DNA of 64,000 nt from Hydrogenophaga crocea (GTDB lineage: Bacteria; Pseudomonadota; Gammaproteobacteria; Burkholderiales; Burkholderiaceae_C), in NCBI RefSeq assembly GCF_011388215.1, contig NZ_CP049989.1, forward strand, positions 3,720,001 to 3,784,000, given 5' to 3'. Under the pieces are notes generated by a model. It saw only the letters and a program-made list of their open reading frames with translations, did no database searches and was not told the DNA's origin. Made by a program: the position numbers and the translations under genes. Positions 1 to 9,137 of the stretch are shown in pieces; the stretch's first letter is position 1; each line of letters opens with the position of its first letter.

Positions 1-335
1 ACGCGCGCGCCCTGCTGCCGCTGGACAAGGCCACGCAGATCACGGCGGCGAATCAGATCGCGACCAAGCAGTACTCGGTGCGCGAGGCCGAGAACCTGGT
101 GAAGAAGCTCGCCGCCGAGTTCGCGCTCGCGCCGCAGAAGCCGCGCAAGGAAAAGTCGCGCGACATCCGGCGCGTGGAAGAGGAGCTGGCCGACCTGCTG
201 ACCGCCGAGGTCGAGGTGCGCGTGAAAAAGCGCGTGAAGCGCCACGGCCGCGTGGAAGAGATGGGCGAGCTGGCGATCCAGTTCGGCTCGCTGGAAGCCT
301 TGAACGGCATCATCGAGCGGCTGAGGAACAGCTGA
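1..335 (+). CDS. parB: ParB chromosome-partition protein, C-terminal part
   Basis: The reading frame is open from the window edge (frame begins at base 3) to the stop at 335, so only the last 110 or so residues are present. The visible part has the end of the ParB helical DNA-binding core (ATKQYSVREAENLVKKL), a charged linker, and the small C-terminal dimerisation domain with the family pattern GxxxIxFxSLEALNxIIxRL. ParB loads on parS sites and works with ParA in origin segregation. The gene converges on the D-lactate dehydrogenase gene, with a G+C-rich hairpin between them. The start lies outside the window. Confidence 0.93.
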   Translation, partial: ARALLPLDKATQITAANQIATKQYSVREAENLVKKLAAEFALAPQKPRKEKSRDIRRVEEELADLLTAEVEVRVKKRVKRHGRVEEMGELAIQFGSLEALNGIIERLRNS

Positions 336-351
336 GCGCCCACCGCGCTTC

Positions 352-376
352 GGGCGCCCCCCGGCCGGGGGCGCCC
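352..376. terminator. G+C-rich hairpin between convergent genes
   Basis: A perfect 10-bp stem (GGGCGCCCCC pairing with GGGGGCGCCC, loop CGGCC) fills the 43-bp gap between the 3' ends of parB and the D-lactate dehydrogenase gene. There is no U-tract on either strand, so it is at best a weak or factor-assisted bidirectional terminator. Confidence 0.45.
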
Positions 377-378
377 GC

Positions 379-1803
379 TCAGAGCGCGAAGATCTTGCCC
401 GGGTTGAGGATGTTGTCCGGGTCGAGCGCGCGCTTGATGGTGCGCATCATCTCCACCGCGCCCGCGCCGGCTTCGTCGAGCAGGAAGCCCATCTTGTGCA
501 GGCCCACGCCGTGTTCGCCGGTGCAGGTGCCTTCGAGGCGCAGCGCGCGGGCCACGAGCTTGACGTTGAGCGCCTCGGCGATGCGGCGTTCTTCGGCGCT
601 GTCGGGGTCGATCAGGTAGCCGAAGTGGAAGTTGCCGTCGCCCACGTGCCCCACGAGGAAGTAGGGCAGGCCGGCGGCGTCGGCCTCGGCCACGGAATCG
701 AGCAGGCAGTCGGCCAGGCGGCTGATGGGCACGCAGGTGTCGGTGCTCACGGCGCGGCAGCCGGGCTTGCTCTGGATGGCCGCGAAATAGGCGTTGTGCC
801 GCGCGGTCCACAGGCGCGTGCGCTCCTCGGGTGTGGTGGCCCATTCGAAGGCGTTGCCACCGAACTCGCTGGCGATCTCCTGCACCGTCTCGGCCTGCTC
901 CTGCACGCTGGCGGGCGAGCCGTGGAATTCCATCAGCAGCATGTGCTCTTCGCGCAGGCCGAGCTTGCTGTGGGCGTTGACCATGCGCACGGTGTTGGCG
1001 TCGATCAGCTCGCAGCGCGCGATCGGCACGCCAAGCTGGATCACCTGGATCACCGTGCGCACCGCGGCCTCGATCGTGGGGAAGGAGCAGATGGCGGCCG
1101 AAATCGCCTCGGGCAGCGGGTAGAGCTTGAGCGTGACTTCGGTGATCACGCCCAGCGTGCCCTCGCTGCCCACCATCAGGCGTGTGAGGTCGTAGCCCGC
1201 GCTGCTTTTCTTGGCGCGCGTGCCGGTGCGCAGCACCTCGCCGCGGGCCGTGACCACCTCGAGCGCGAGCACGTTTTCGCGCATGGTGCCGTAGCGCACG
1301 GCGTTGGTGCCGCTGGCGCGCGTGGCCGTCATGCCGCCAATGGAGGCGTCGGCCCCCGGGTCGATGGGGAAGAACAGGCCTTCGCTCTTCACGGCCTCGT
1401 TGAGCGCCTTGCGCGTCACGCCCGGCTGCACCGTCACGGTGAGGTCTTCGGCGTTGATGGACAGCACCTTGTCCATGCGGCCCACGTCGATGCTGATGCC
1501 GCCCTGCACCGCGAGCAGGTGGCCTTCGAGCGAGGACCCCACACCGAAGGGGATCACGGGCACCTTGTGCTGTGCGCACAGGGCCACGGCATCGGCCACA
1601 TCCTGCGTGGACTGCGCGAACACCACGGCGGCCGGCGGCGGCACGGTGAAGGTCGACTCGTCGCGGCCGTGCTGCTCGCGCACCGCCAGCGCGGTGGAAC
1701 ACTGGGCGCCGAAGCGCGCCTGCAGCGCGGCGATGAAGTCGGCGGGCACCTCGCGCTGCGCCACCGTGGGCAGCAGGTGGGTGATGTCGGTGGGGGCGTT
1801 CAT
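379..1803 (-). CDS. dld: FAD-linked D-lactate dehydrogenase (cytochrome type)
   Basis: 474 residues, the usual length for the VAO-type FAD-linked oxidases of the LDHD/GlcD group, which oxidise D-2-hydroxy acids and pass electrons to the respiratory chain. The FAD domain shows PFGVGSSLEGH at about 85-95 and the pyrophosphate-binding stretch IDPGADASIGGM near 148-158. The C-terminal cap has GHVGDGNFHFG (about 385) and GTCTGEHGVG (about 425), both hallmarks of the family. The motifs fit mitochondrial-type D-lactate dehydrogenase better than GlcD. It could accept glycolate instead, which matters because glcEF near 55 kb lacks an adjacent glcD. Transcribed alone. Confidence 0.88.
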   Translation of the reverse strand: MNAPTDITHLLPTVAQREVPADFIAALQARFGAQCSTALAVREQHGRDESTFTVPPPAAVVFAQSTQDVADAVALCAQHKVPVIPFGVGSSLEGHLLAVQGGISIDVGRMDKVLSINAEDLTVTVQPGVTRKALNEAVKSEGLFFPIDPGADASIGGMTATRASGTNAVRYGTMRENVLALEVVTARGEVLRTGTRAKKSSAGYDLTRLMVGSEGTLGVITEVTLKLYPLPEAISAAICSFPTIEAAVRTVIQVIQLGVPIARCELIDANTVRMVNAHSKLGLREEHMLLMEFHGSPASVQEQAETVQEIASEFGGNAFEWATTPEERTRLWTARHNAYFAAIQSKPGCRAVSTDTCVPISRLADCLLDSVAEADAAGLPYFLVGHVGDGNFHFGYLIDPDSAEERRIAEALNVKLVARALRLEGTCTGEHGVGLHKMGFLLDEAGAGAVEMMRTIKRALDPDNILNPGKIFAL

Positions 1804-1877
1804 GGGCGGTCTCCGGCGCGTGTTCTGCAGAACGCGGCAGTTTACGCCCGGGCCTGGCCGCTGCGCTCAGCGCGGGG

Positions 1878-2096
1878 TCATGGGCGCGGCAGGCGCGCCG
1901 TGAGCGGCGGCAGGCTGCCCGTGGCCGCCGACGGGGCCGACTGCGTGCTGGCGCCGCTGCTGGCGTGGCGCGAGGGCAGGGTGTTGTGGGCCGCGGTGAG
2001 GCCGCCCATGGCCAGGGTCCAGGCCGCGATCAGTTGCACGCTGCGGCCTTCGAAGTGCAGTCGGCTGCGGGCGGGCGTGTCGGAGCTTCGTCGCAT
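1878..2096 (-). CDS. small hypothetical protein
   Basis: 72 residues, family not recognised. Codons are almost uniformly G/C in the third position and read naturally (for example CTGATCGCGGCCTGGACC), which favours a real gene over a shadow frame. A mildly hydrophobic stretch near residues 20-38 is followed by a Ser/Ala/Pro-rich tail. There is no convincing ribosome-binding site. It lies in the 470-bp gap between the D-lactate dehydrogenase and adenosyltransferase genes. Apart from it I see nothing in 1804-1877 or 2097-2273 except the adenosyltransferase promoter region. Confidence 0.5.
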   Translation of the reverse strand: MRRSSDTPARSRLHFEGRSVQLIAAWTLAMGGLTAAHNTLPSRHASSGASTQSAPSAATGSLPPLTARLPRP

Positions 2097-2273
2097 GGAT
2101 GGAGGTCAGAGGCTGTGGAACGAAGCCGCATTGCAGCCCGGGGCGGCGCCGCGCGCCAGGCTTTTTGCCGGGCGTTGCGCGCTTGACCGCGGCTTCACGC
2201 GGTTCACATTTCCCTAAGGCCTGTTACGTGCAGGGCATCGCGCACAATCGGTTTCCGTTCGACGAGGATCACC

Positions 2274-2840
2274 ATGGGCAACCGACTCACGCAGATCGCC
2301 ACGCGCACCGGCGACGCCGGCACCACCGGCCTGGGCGACAACACCCGCGTCTCCAAGGACAGCCTGCGTGTGCACGCCATGGGCGATGTGGACGAGCTCA
2401 ACTCCCACATCGGCCTGCTGCTGTGCGAAGCGCTGCCGCCGGACGTGCGCGCGCTGCTGGTAGAGATCCAGCACCAGCTGTTCAACCTGGGTGGCGAGCT
2501 CTCCATCCCCGGCTACGAGCTGCTCAAGCCCGAGGCCGTGGCCGCGCTCGACGCCGCCCTGGCCGAGCACAACGCCACCCTGCCGCGCCTGCAGGAGTTC
2601 ATCCTGCCCGCGGGCAACCGCGCCGCCAGCCAGGCCCATGTGTGCCGCACCGTGGCGCGCCGCGCCGAGCGAGCGGTGGTGGCGCTGGGTCAGGCCGAGC
2701 CGGTGAACGATGCGCCGCGCCAGTACCTGAACCGGCTGTCCGACCTGATGTTCGTGCTCGCGCGCGTGCTCAACCGCATGAACGGCGGCGACGACGTGTA
2801 CTGGAAGAGCCAGCGCCTGCAGCAGGGGGACGCCGCGTGA
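2274..2840 (+). CDS. pduO: cob(I)alamin adenosyltransferase, PduO type
   Basis: 188 residues. The enzyme transfers the 5'-deoxyadenosyl group of ATP to cob(I)alamin to make coenzyme B12. The N-terminal ATP-binding motif TRTGDAGTTGL is at 10-20, and the five-helix bundle carries the family segments VDELNSHIG, CRTVARRAER and NRLSDLMFVLAR. GAGG sits a short distance before the ATG. The stop overlaps the start of the next gene (GTGA), so the two are probably co-translated. The window also encodes a B12-dependent methionine synthase, but that uses methylcobalamin, so this enzyme serves other adenosylcobalamin enzymes. Confidence 0.95.
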   Translation: MGNRLTQIATRTGDAGTTGLGDNTRVSKDSLRVHAMGDVDELNSHIGLLLCEALPPDVRALLVEIQHQLFNLGGELSIPGYELLKPEAVAALDAALAEHNATLPRLQEFILPAGNRAASQAHVCRTVARRAERAVVALGQAEPVNDAPRQYLNRLSDLMFVLARVLNRMNGGDDVYWKSQRLQQGDAA

Positions 2841-3190
2841 ACCGGGGCACCGCACGCGGCCTGGCCGCGGCGCTGGCCCTGGCCGCGCTGTTCGGCCCCG
2901 CACGGGCACAGGCCCCGGCGAGCCGCCCGGCCGAGGTGGTGCTGGCCTGCGACGCGGTGTACCTGCCCGCGCGCACCAACTGGGTCCGCGAGGTGCGTTT
3001 CACGCTCGACGAGCGCCGCATCCGCGGCGTCGCCATCGACGGCGTGCCGGTCTACACCTTCACTGTGTACGAGACCGTGCTGCTCACGTCGCTGGACAAC
3101 GAGCGCATCCAGCTCGACACGGCCACGCTGACCTGGCGCAGCGATTTCCGCGGCCAGTCGACGTCGGAAGGCCGCTGCGAGCGGCGCTGA
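2837..3190 (+). CDS. small exported protein of unknown function
   Basis: 117 residues if the GTG at 2837, overlapping the upstream stop, is the start; no ATG fits better. Residues 1-26 form a clean Sec signal peptide (Arg near the start, Ala/Leu core, cleavage after ARA). The mature part has two cysteines (in LACDAVY and EGRCERR) that could form a disulfide, and mostly beta-prone sequence. No family recognised. It is translationally coupled to the adenosyltransferase and followed by a terminator. Confidence 0.78.
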   Translation: MNRGTARGLAAALALAALFGPARAQAPASRPAEVVLACDAVYLPARTNWVREVRFTLDERRIRGVAIDGVPVYTFTVYETVLLTSLDNERIQLDTATLTWRSDFRGQSTSEGRCERR

Positions 3191-3201
3191 ACGCGCGGCC
3201 C

Positions 3202-3236
3202 GGGGCGCCGCCACCGCGGCCGGCGCCCCTTGTTTT
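3202..3236 (+). terminator. Rho-independent terminator
   Basis: The stem GGGGCGCCG/CGGCGCCCC (3202-3210 with 3221-3229) is followed by TTGTTTT. It ends the pduO-exported protein operon and sits tail to tail with the permease gene. Confidence 0.75.
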
Positions 3237-4531
3237 CAGGCCTTGGCGTTGCCGCGGCCCAGCAGCCAGTACAGCAGGATCGCGCCGAAGGTGGCGGTAC
3301 CGATGCCGCCGAGCGCGAAGCCGCCGAACTTGAGGGTGTACTCGCCCGTGCCGAGGATGATGGGAATGGCGGCCACGAGCAGGTTGCGGTTGTCCGAGAA
3401 ATCGACCTTGTTGTCGACCCAGATCTTGGCGCCCGCGATCGCGATCAGGCCGAACACCACGATGGACACGCCGCCCATGACGGCCAGCGGGATGGTCTGG
3501 ATCAGCGCGCCGAACTTGGGGCTGAAGCCCAGCACCACGGCGATCACCGCGGCCACCACGAACATGGCGGTGGAGTAGATCTTGGTCGCGGCCATCACGC
3601 CGATGTTCTCGGCGTAGGTGGTCACGCCGGTGCCGCCCGCGGCGCCGCTCACCACGGTGGCGATGCCGTCGCCGATGAAGGCCTTGCCCAGGTAGGGGTT
3701 GAGGTCGCGGCCGGTCATGGCGCTCACGGCCTTCACGTGACCCAGGTTCTCGGCCACCAGGATGATGGCCACGGGCGCGATCAGCAGCATGGCCTGCGCG
3801 CTGAACACCGGCGCCGAGAACGCGGGCATGCCGAACCAGGCCGCGTTGGCGATGCCGCTGAAGTCGATCGGCTTGCCCAGGCCCATGCCGTTGGTGAGCA
3901 CGGCGTAGATCACGCTGGCCACGATCAGGCCCACGAGGATCAGCAGCCGCTGCACCATGCCGCGCGTGTACACGGCCACCAGGCCCACGCTCACGAAGGT
4001 GATGGCCTGCATCCAGGCGTCGAAGCCGGTGGGCGCCATGTTCTTGATGGGGATGGCCGCCAGGTTCAGGCCGATCACCGCCACCACGGTGCCCGTGACC
4101 ACGGGCGGCATGAGGCGCTCGACCCAGCCCGTGCCCACGGCCTGCACCACGAAGCCGATCAGGATGTAGAGCACACCGCAGGCGATGATGCCGCCGAGCG
4201 CCACGCCCAGGTTGGGGTTGGGGCCGGTGCCGCCGTAGCCGCTGGCCGCGATGACCACGCCGATGAAGGCGAAGCTCGAGCCCAGGTAGCTCGGCACCTT
4301 GCCGCCCGTGATGAGGAAGAAAATGAGCGTGCCGATGCCGCTCATGAGAATGGCCACGTTGGGGTTGAAGCCCATCAGCAGCGGCGCGAGCACGGTGGCG
4401 CCGAACATGGCGATCACGTGCTGCACGCCCATCACCGTGGTCTGGGGCCACGGCAGTCGTTCATCGGGCGCGATCACGCCGCCTTGTGCCAGTGTGCTGG
4501 CGCTTTTTTCGGTCCAGTTGAACAGCCCCAT
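3236..4531 (-). CDS. nucleobase:cation symporter-2 family (uracil/xanthine) permease
   Basis: 431 residues from the ATG at 4531, chosen because AAGAAGGAG sits at proper spacing; an upstream in-frame ATG at 4618 lacks one. An inner-membrane transporter with 12 or more hydrophobic segments. NCS2 signatures are visible: GVQHVIAMFGATVLAP in TM1, SSFAFIG, the TM8 motif AENLGHVKAVSAMTGRDL with its conserved Glu, and GGTGVTTYAENIG. The spacing and the short N-terminus resemble UraA/RutG (uracil) more than purine carriers, but the substrate cannot be fixed from sequence. It lies 92 bp downstream of a TetR gene on the same strand. Confidence 0.9.
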   Translation of the reverse strand: MGLFNWTEKSASTLAQGGVIAPDERLPWPQTTVMGVQHVIAMFGATVLAPLLMGFNPNVAILMSGIGTLIFFLITGGKVPSYLGSSFAFIGVVIAASGYGGTGPNPNLGVALGGIIACGVLYILIGFVVQAVGTGWVERLMPPVVTGTVVAVIGLNLAAIPIKNMAPTGFDAWMQAITFVSVGLVAVYTRGMVQRLLILVGLIVASVIYAVLTNGMGLGKPIDFSGIANAAWFGMPAFSAPVFSAQAMLLIAPVAIILVAENLGHVKAVSAMTGRDLNPYLGKAFIGDGIATVVSGAAGGTGVTTYAENIGVMAATKIYSTAMFVVAAVIAVVLGFSPKFGALIQTIPLAVMGGVSIVVFGLIAIAGAKIWVDNKVDFSDNRNLLVAAIPIILGTGEYTLKFGGFALGGIGTATFGAILLYWLLGRGNAKA

Positions 4532-4623
4532 CTCGCTCGCTCCTTCTTGGTTTGGGTGGCGGCGATTGTGCAAGCAAGTGCCGCGCCGGTGGCGTCGCCC
4601 AGGCGCGGGCAGGGGCACGGCGA

Positions 4624-5292
4624 TCAGGTCTGGGCGCGGGCATCGGTCGCACCGCCGCCGTGCAGCACGGCCGCGAGCCCGCTGACCGCGTAGGCCACGA
4701 GCCGCGGCGCGGCCGTGCGGTCGAAGCCGAGCGCGCCCCCTGGCAGCAGTTGCTCGATGCGCCGGTCGCGCAGGTGCAGCGCCACCGCGCCGAGCGTGAA
4801 CTGGCAGCCCCAGGCGATCTCGGTCGGGCCGGCCGTGGGCACGGCCTCGCCCAGCGCGAGCATGAAGCGCTGCACCAGGGGGTCGAAGCCCGCGCCCATG
4901 GGGTGCTCGGTCACGGGCGAGCCCTGCTGCAGCTCGCGCGCGAGCAGCCGCGCGTAGGCCGCGGTCGACGGGTTGTGGCGCAGGTGCACCAGCGGCAGCA
5001 CGAAGGCCTCGACGATGCGCAGCAGGCCTTGCGCCTCGCGTGCGTGGCGGCGGGCCTCGTCGATCGTGGCCAGGCGCGCATGGTGGCAGGCCGCGCGGTG
5101 GTGGAACACGGCCCTGAACAGGTCGTGCTTGCGGCCGAAGTAATAGCCCACGAGGGCCAGCGGCACGCGCGCGGCGTCGGCGATCTGGCGCAGCGTGACG
5201 CCGTGGAAGCCGTGGTCGGCGAACAGGCGCTCGGCGGTGACGAGGATGGTTTCCTGGCGGAGGGTGCGCAGTGGCGGTGCGGTCTGTTCCAT
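4624..5292 (-). CDS. TetR/AcrR-family transcriptional regulator
   Basis: 222 residues. The N-terminal helix-turn-helix is clear (VTLRQIADAARVPLALVGYYFGRK, about 36-59). The C-terminal ligand domain resembles the TetR_C group with a conserved GFDPLVQRFM segment. Divergent from the acetoacetyl-CoA synthetase gene, with 101 bp between the starts, and upstream of the permease gene on its own strand, so either could be its target. No obvious palindrome is visible in the shared intergenic region. Confidence 0.9.
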   Translation of the reverse strand: MEQTAPPLRTLRQETILVTAERLFADHGFHGVTLRQIADAARVPLALVGYYFGRKHDLFRAVFHHRAACHHARLATIDEARRHAREAQGLLRIVEAFVLPLVHLRHNPSTAAYARLLARELQQGSPVTEHPMGAGFDPLVQRFMLALGEAVPTAGPTEIAWGCQFTLGAVALHLRDRRIEQLLPGGALGFDRTAAPRLVAYAVSGLAAVLHGGGATDARAQT

Positions 5293-5393
5293 GGTGTCGG
5301 CAGGTGCGGACCGCCGGGGCCGGGGCCGCAGCCCGCGTGACAGACAGGGCCGCGGCGTGCCGCTAACCTGCTCCCACCCGACCCGAGCCCACC

Positions 5394-7475
5394 ATGCCCC
5401 AACCGCCCAACATTCCCCAGATCCGCCGCTACACCGACTGGCTCGCGACCCACCGGGGTTTGCGTTTCGAGGACTACCCCGCGTTGTGGCGCTGGTCGGT
5501 GACCGACCTGGAGGCCTTCTGGGGCAGCGTGGACGAATACTTTAGTTTGCAGATGCGGCCGGAGGGGGGGCGGGTATTGGCCGCCAACACCATGCCCGGC
5601 ACGCACTGGTTCCCGGGCGGGCGCGCCAACTACGCGCACCAGGTGTTGCGGCACGTGGCCCCGGCCCACGCGGCGGGCATGCCGGCGCTGATCTCGCGCA
5701 ACGAAAAAGGCCTGGCGCGCGAGCTCGGATGGCCCGAGCTGCAGCGCCAGGTGGCCGCACTCGCGCTGCACCTGCGCGAGCAGGGCGTGCGCCGCGGCGA
5801 TCGTGTGGCCGCCTACCTGCCCAACATCCCCGAGACAGCGATCGCCTTCCTCGCGGTGGTGAGCATCGGCGCGGTGTGGAGCGTGTGCGCGCCCGACATG
5901 GGCACCAACGCCGTGCTCGACCGCTTCCGCCAGATCGAGCCCGTGGCCCTGATCGCCTGTGACGGCGTGACCTACGGCCAGCGCGACATCGACCGCCTGG
6001 GCGTGGTGGCCGAACTTCGTGCGGCCCTGCCCACGCTGCGCCACGTGGTGCTGCACACCAACCTGGCCGACACGCCCGAGGCGAAGGCGCGTGCGCTCGC
6101 GCAGGCCGCGCCCTGCGCCCACTTCGAGGCCGTGTGCGCGCGCGACGACGCGGCCACCGCCGCCTTCGAGCCCGAGTGGCTGCCCTTCGACCACCCGCTG
6201 TGGATCGTGTATTCGAGCGGCACCACCGGCCTGCCCAAACCCATCGTGCACGGCCACGGCGGCACGGTGTTGGTGGGCATGGCGCTCAAGATCCTGCACA
6301 ACGACATCGGCTGCAGCTACGACCCCAACAACTGGGGCGAGCGTTACCACTGGTACAGCTCCACGGGCTGGGTGATGTGGAACGCGCAGGTCAGCGGCCT
6401 GCTCAACGGCACCACCTGCGTCATCTACGACGGCAACCCCGGAGGCGCCAAGGAGCGGCCCGACTGGACCACGCTGTGGCGCTTCGCGGCCGAGACCGGC
6501 GTGAGTTTCTTCGGCGCGGGCGCGGCTTTCTACGCCAACTGCCTCAAGGCGGGCGTGGACCTGTCCACCTGCGGCGACCTCTCGCGCGTGCGCGCGCTGG
6601 GCAGCACGGGCTCACCGCTGTCGGAAGACGCGCAGCGCTGGGGCAGCGCGCAGTTCGCCGCGATCGCCGCCAACCCGGCGCAGCACGACATCTGGTGGTG
6701 CAACATCAGCGGCGGCACCGATTTCGCCGGGGCCTTCATCGGCGGTCACCGCGAACTGCCGCAGGTGCCCGGGCGCATGCAGTGCCGGCTGCTCGGTTGC
6801 GCGGTGGAGTCGTGGAACGAGCAAGGCCAGGCCGTGATCGACGAGGTGGGCGAGCTCGTGTGCGTGCAGCCCATTCCCTCGATGCCGCTGCACTTCGTGG
6901 GCGACGTGGACAACCGCCGCCTCATCGGCAGCTACTTCGACGCCTACCCGCCCGGCCACGGCCGCAAGCCCGGTGGCGGCGATCTCGGGCCCGAGGCCGG
7001 CGCGGTGTGGCGGCACGGCGACTGGCTGCGCATCCTGCCCGACGGCTCGTGCGTGATCTACGGCCGCTCCGACGCCACCATCAACCGCCACGGCCTGCGC
7101 ATGGGCACCAGCGAGATCTACAGCGCCGTCGAGGCCCTGCCCGAGGTGCTCGACTCCATGGTGGTCGACCTCGAGTACCTGGGCCGCGAGAGCTGGATGC
7201 CGCTGTTCGTGGTGCTGCGCGAGGGCCACACGCTCGACGACGCGCTGCGCGAGCGCCTGCGTGGCGCGATCCGCAGCGCGCTGTCGCCGCGCTTCGTGCC
7301 CGACGCGATCTACCAGGTGGCCGAGATCCCGCGCACGCTCTCGGGCAAGAAGCAGGAGCTGCCGATCAAGAAGCTGCTGCTGGGCCAGCCGATCGAGAAG
7401 GTCATCAACCGCGAGGCCATGGCCAACCCGGGCTGTCTCGACTGGTACGTGCAGCTGGCGCGCGAGCGGGCCTGA
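5394..7475 (+). CDS. acetoacetyl-CoA synthetase
   Basis: 693 residues, an ANL-superfamily adenylating enzyme. It activates acetoacetate with ATP and CoA, which feeds ketone bodies or mobilised polyhydroxybutyrate into central metabolism. The AMP-binding motif YSSGTTGLPKPIVH is at about 273-286, and the catalytic Lys of the C-terminal domain lies in LSGKKQELPIKK near 649. The length and the N-terminal WxWSVTDLEAFW segment separate acetoacetyl-CoA synthetases from the shorter acetyl-CoA synthetases. The TetR gene divergent from it may control it. Confidence 0.93.
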   Translation: MPQPPNIPQIRRYTDWLATHRGLRFEDYPALWRWSVTDLEAFWGSVDEYFSLQMRPEGGRVLAANTMPGTHWFPGGRANYAHQVLRHVAPAHAAGMPALISRNEKGLARELGWPELQRQVAALALHLREQGVRRGDRVAAYLPNIPETAIAFLAVVSIGAVWSVCAPDMGTNAVLDRFRQIEPVALIACDGVTYGQRDIDRLGVVAELRAALPTLRHVVLHTNLADTPEAKARALAQAAPCAHFEAVCARDDAATAAFEPEWLPFDHPLWIVYSSGTTGLPKPIVHGHGGTVLVGMALKILHNDIGCSYDPNNWGERYHWYSSTGWVMWNAQVSGLLNGTTCVIYDGNPGGAKERPDWTTLWRFAAETGVSFFGAGAAFYANCLKAGVDLSTCGDLSRVRALGSTGSPLSEDAQRWGSAQFAAIAANPAQHDIWWCNISGGTDFAGAFIGGHRELPQVPGRMQCRLLGCAVESWNEQGQAVIDEVGELVCVQPIPSMPLHFVGDVDNRRLIGSYFDAYPPGHGRKPGGGDLGPEAGAVWRHGDWLRILPDGSCVIYGRSDATINRHGLRMGTSEIYSAVEALPEVLDSMVVDLEYLGRESWMPLFVVLREGHTLDDALRERLRGAIRSALSPRFVPDAIYQVAEIPRTLSGKKQELPIKKLLLGQPIEKVINREAMANPGCLDWYVQLARERA

Positions 7476-7491
7476 GTGCGGGGGCGCGGGC

Positions 7492-8085
7492 TCAGTGCAC
7501 GAACACCCGCGCCGGGTCGAGGGCAAGCGGGTAACCCGCGCCGTCCACAGCCACGCCCTGGACGGCGGGCGTGAGGAAGAGCTGGCCGTCCTGCACGTCG
7601 GCGAGCAGGCGGCCCGTGCCCAGGCCGGCGGCGCTGCCGTCCGGAATGCGGGTGAGGCTGATGCCATTGCCGTCCACCGCACTCGAGTGGCTCGACATGA
7701 ACAGGGCCTGCCCGCGGATGGCGTTGGCGCGCGTGGGCAGCGTGACTGCCGCGACCGGCAGCGTGAAGCCCTCTTCGACCACACCCTTGGGCACCGCGCA
7801 GGCGGTGTCGGTGAACAGGTCGATGGTGACCTTGAGATCGAGCGTGTCGCCGCTGGTGGCGGTGATCGTGTGGCTGCGCAAGCGGCTGCTGTACGCGGGG
7901 TTGTAGGCGAACGAGGGGGCGCAGGCGCCGGTGGCGTCCGGCTTCCACACGCCCGCGAACTCCGCGAGCGACAACGACGGCGTGGCCGGGGTGTGTGCAT
8001 CACCGCCACCGCCACCGCCGCCACCGCCGCAGGCGGAGAGGGCGAGCGACAGCGCGAGGGCGGACAACACTGGGAAGGTCTTCAT
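7492..8085 (-). CDS. lipoprotein with a poly-glycine tether
   Basis: 197 residues from the ATG at 8085; an upstream ATG at 8115 would put charged residues before the signal and is less likely. The signal peptide ends in the lipobox LSAC, and the lipidated Cys is followed at once by nine glycines, encoded by an imperfect trinucleotide repeat. The mature domain is rich in Thr, Val and Gly and predicted extended, with an EFAGVWKPD motif near its start as in several small periplasmic beta proteins. Function unknown. Gly runs after the lipid Cys probably act as flexible tethers. Confidence 0.85.
   Translation of the reverse strand: MKTFPVLSALALSLALSACGGGGGGGGGDAHTPATPSLSLAEFAGVWKPDATGACAPSFAYNPAYSSRLRSHTITATSGDTLDLKVTIDLFTDTACAVPKGVVEEGFTLPVAAVTLPTRANAIRGQALFMSSHSSAVDGNGISLTRIPDGSAAGLGTGRLLADVQDGQLFLTPAVQGVAVDGAGYPLALDPARVFVH
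8002..8029. repeat. imperfect ACC/GCC trinucleotide repeat
   Basis: About nine tandem triplets (ACC and GCC units on the plus strand) encode the nine glycines after the lipid-bearing Cys of the lipoprotein. Length changes here would keep the frame. Confidence 0.85.
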
Positions 8086-8194
8086 GAATGGGCTCCGGTC
8101 CGTGCACGGAGACACGGGCGAACCGAATGGCCCGACAACCGCTCCCCTGGGACCGGCCTGGGTGGCAGGGGCGCGCGCTCTGTTCCCGCCCCCG

Positions 8195-9097
8195 CTAGCG
8201 CCGGCTCACCAGCACGATGCCCAGCGCCACGCCCGCCAGCGCCAGTATGAGCTGCACCGTGAGCGGCTCGCCCAGCAGCAGCACGCCGAACACCAGCGCG
8301 AACACCGGCGTAAGGAAGGTGAAGGTGCTCATCTGCGTCGCGGGGTAGTGGCGCAGCATCCACATCCAGGTGAGGTAGCTCGCGAAAGCGCCGACCACGC
8401 TCTGCAGCGCGATCGAGCCCCAGGCGCGCGCCGAGTAGTGAAAGCCCCAGGGCTCACCGAGCAGCAGCGAGAGCACCGGCGCCACGGCCGCGGTCACGGC
8501 CACCTGGTAGAAGAGCGTTTTCTCGGCACTGGCACTGGCCATGCGGCTGGCGCGGATGGTGAGCGTGGTCAGGCCCCAGAGAATGCCCGCGGCCAGGCCC
8601 ATGGCATCGCCGCGCCATTGGCCCGCCACCGGCGAGGCGTGCAGGAAGCCTTCGCTGAAGGCCAGGGCCACGGCCACGAAGGCGATGGACAGGCCGGCCC
8701 ATTGCACGCGGCGCAGGGTTTCGCTGGGCACCACGCGCGGCAGCAGCAGCGCCACCACGAAGGGGCTGGTGTAGAGGAACACCGTGAGCCGCGAGGCGCT
8801 GGTGAACTGCAGGCCCAGGTAGATGAAGCTGAACTCGCCCGCGAACAGCAGGCCGGCGAGCAGGCCCGCGCCCAGCGTGCCGTCGCGGTTGAAGAGCGGC
8901 ACGCCGCGCGCCACGCACCACAGCCACAGCAGCGCGGTCGCGCCCCAGAAGCGCACCGTGGCCTGCCACAGCGGCGGCACCTCGGTGGCGGCCACCTTGA
9001 TGAGGATCTGCTGGAAGCCCCAGAAGGCGCAGCACACGATGAGCAGCGCGATGGCCAGGGCGTCGAGGTGGGGTTTGCGTTCGGGCGTGGCAGACAT
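8195..9097 (-). CDS. EamA-family (DMT superfamily) transporter
   Basis: 300 residues with ten hydrophobic segments in two EamA halves (FWGFQQILIK near the start, LAAGILWGLTTLTIRA at the middle). DMT proteins move small metabolites, usually outward, across the inner membrane. The start is 40 bp beyond the MarR stop on the same strand, so it may be the last gene of a flavin reductase-marR-eamA operon. In that context it could carry the substrate or an intermediate of the divergent catabolic genes. This role is inferred from position only. Confidence 0.88.
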   Translation of the reverse strand: MSATPERKPHLDALAIALLIVCCAFWGFQQILIKVAATEVPPLWQATVRFWGATALLWLWCVARGVPLFNRDGTLGAGLLAGLLFAGEFSFIYLGLQFTSASRLTVFLYTSPFVVALLLPRVVPSETLRRVQWAGLSIAFVAVALAFSEGFLHASPVAGQWRGDAMGLAAGILWGLTTLTIRASRMASASAEKTLFYQVAVTAAVAPVLSLLLGEPWGFHYSARAWGSIALQSVVGAFASYLTWMWMLRHYPATQMSTFTFLTPVFALVFGVLLLGEPLTVQLILALAGVALGIVLVSRR

Positions 9098-9137
9098 GGG
9101 GCGCGATTGTGGCCCGGGCCGGGCCCCGGGGGTGTCG

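Noticed and set aside
3230..4693. Long open frame antisense to the permease gene
   Set aside because: His/Ala/Gly/Arg-rich nonsense composition, typical of mirror frames in very G+C-rich DNA. Similar long antisense frames at 496-2217, 12266-14818, 20057-21955 and 26960-29923 were dropped for the same reason.
8002..8029. CRISPR or phase-variable repeat
   Set aside because: Short triplet repeat inside a coding region with no spacers; length changes keep the frame, so it cannot switch the gene off.
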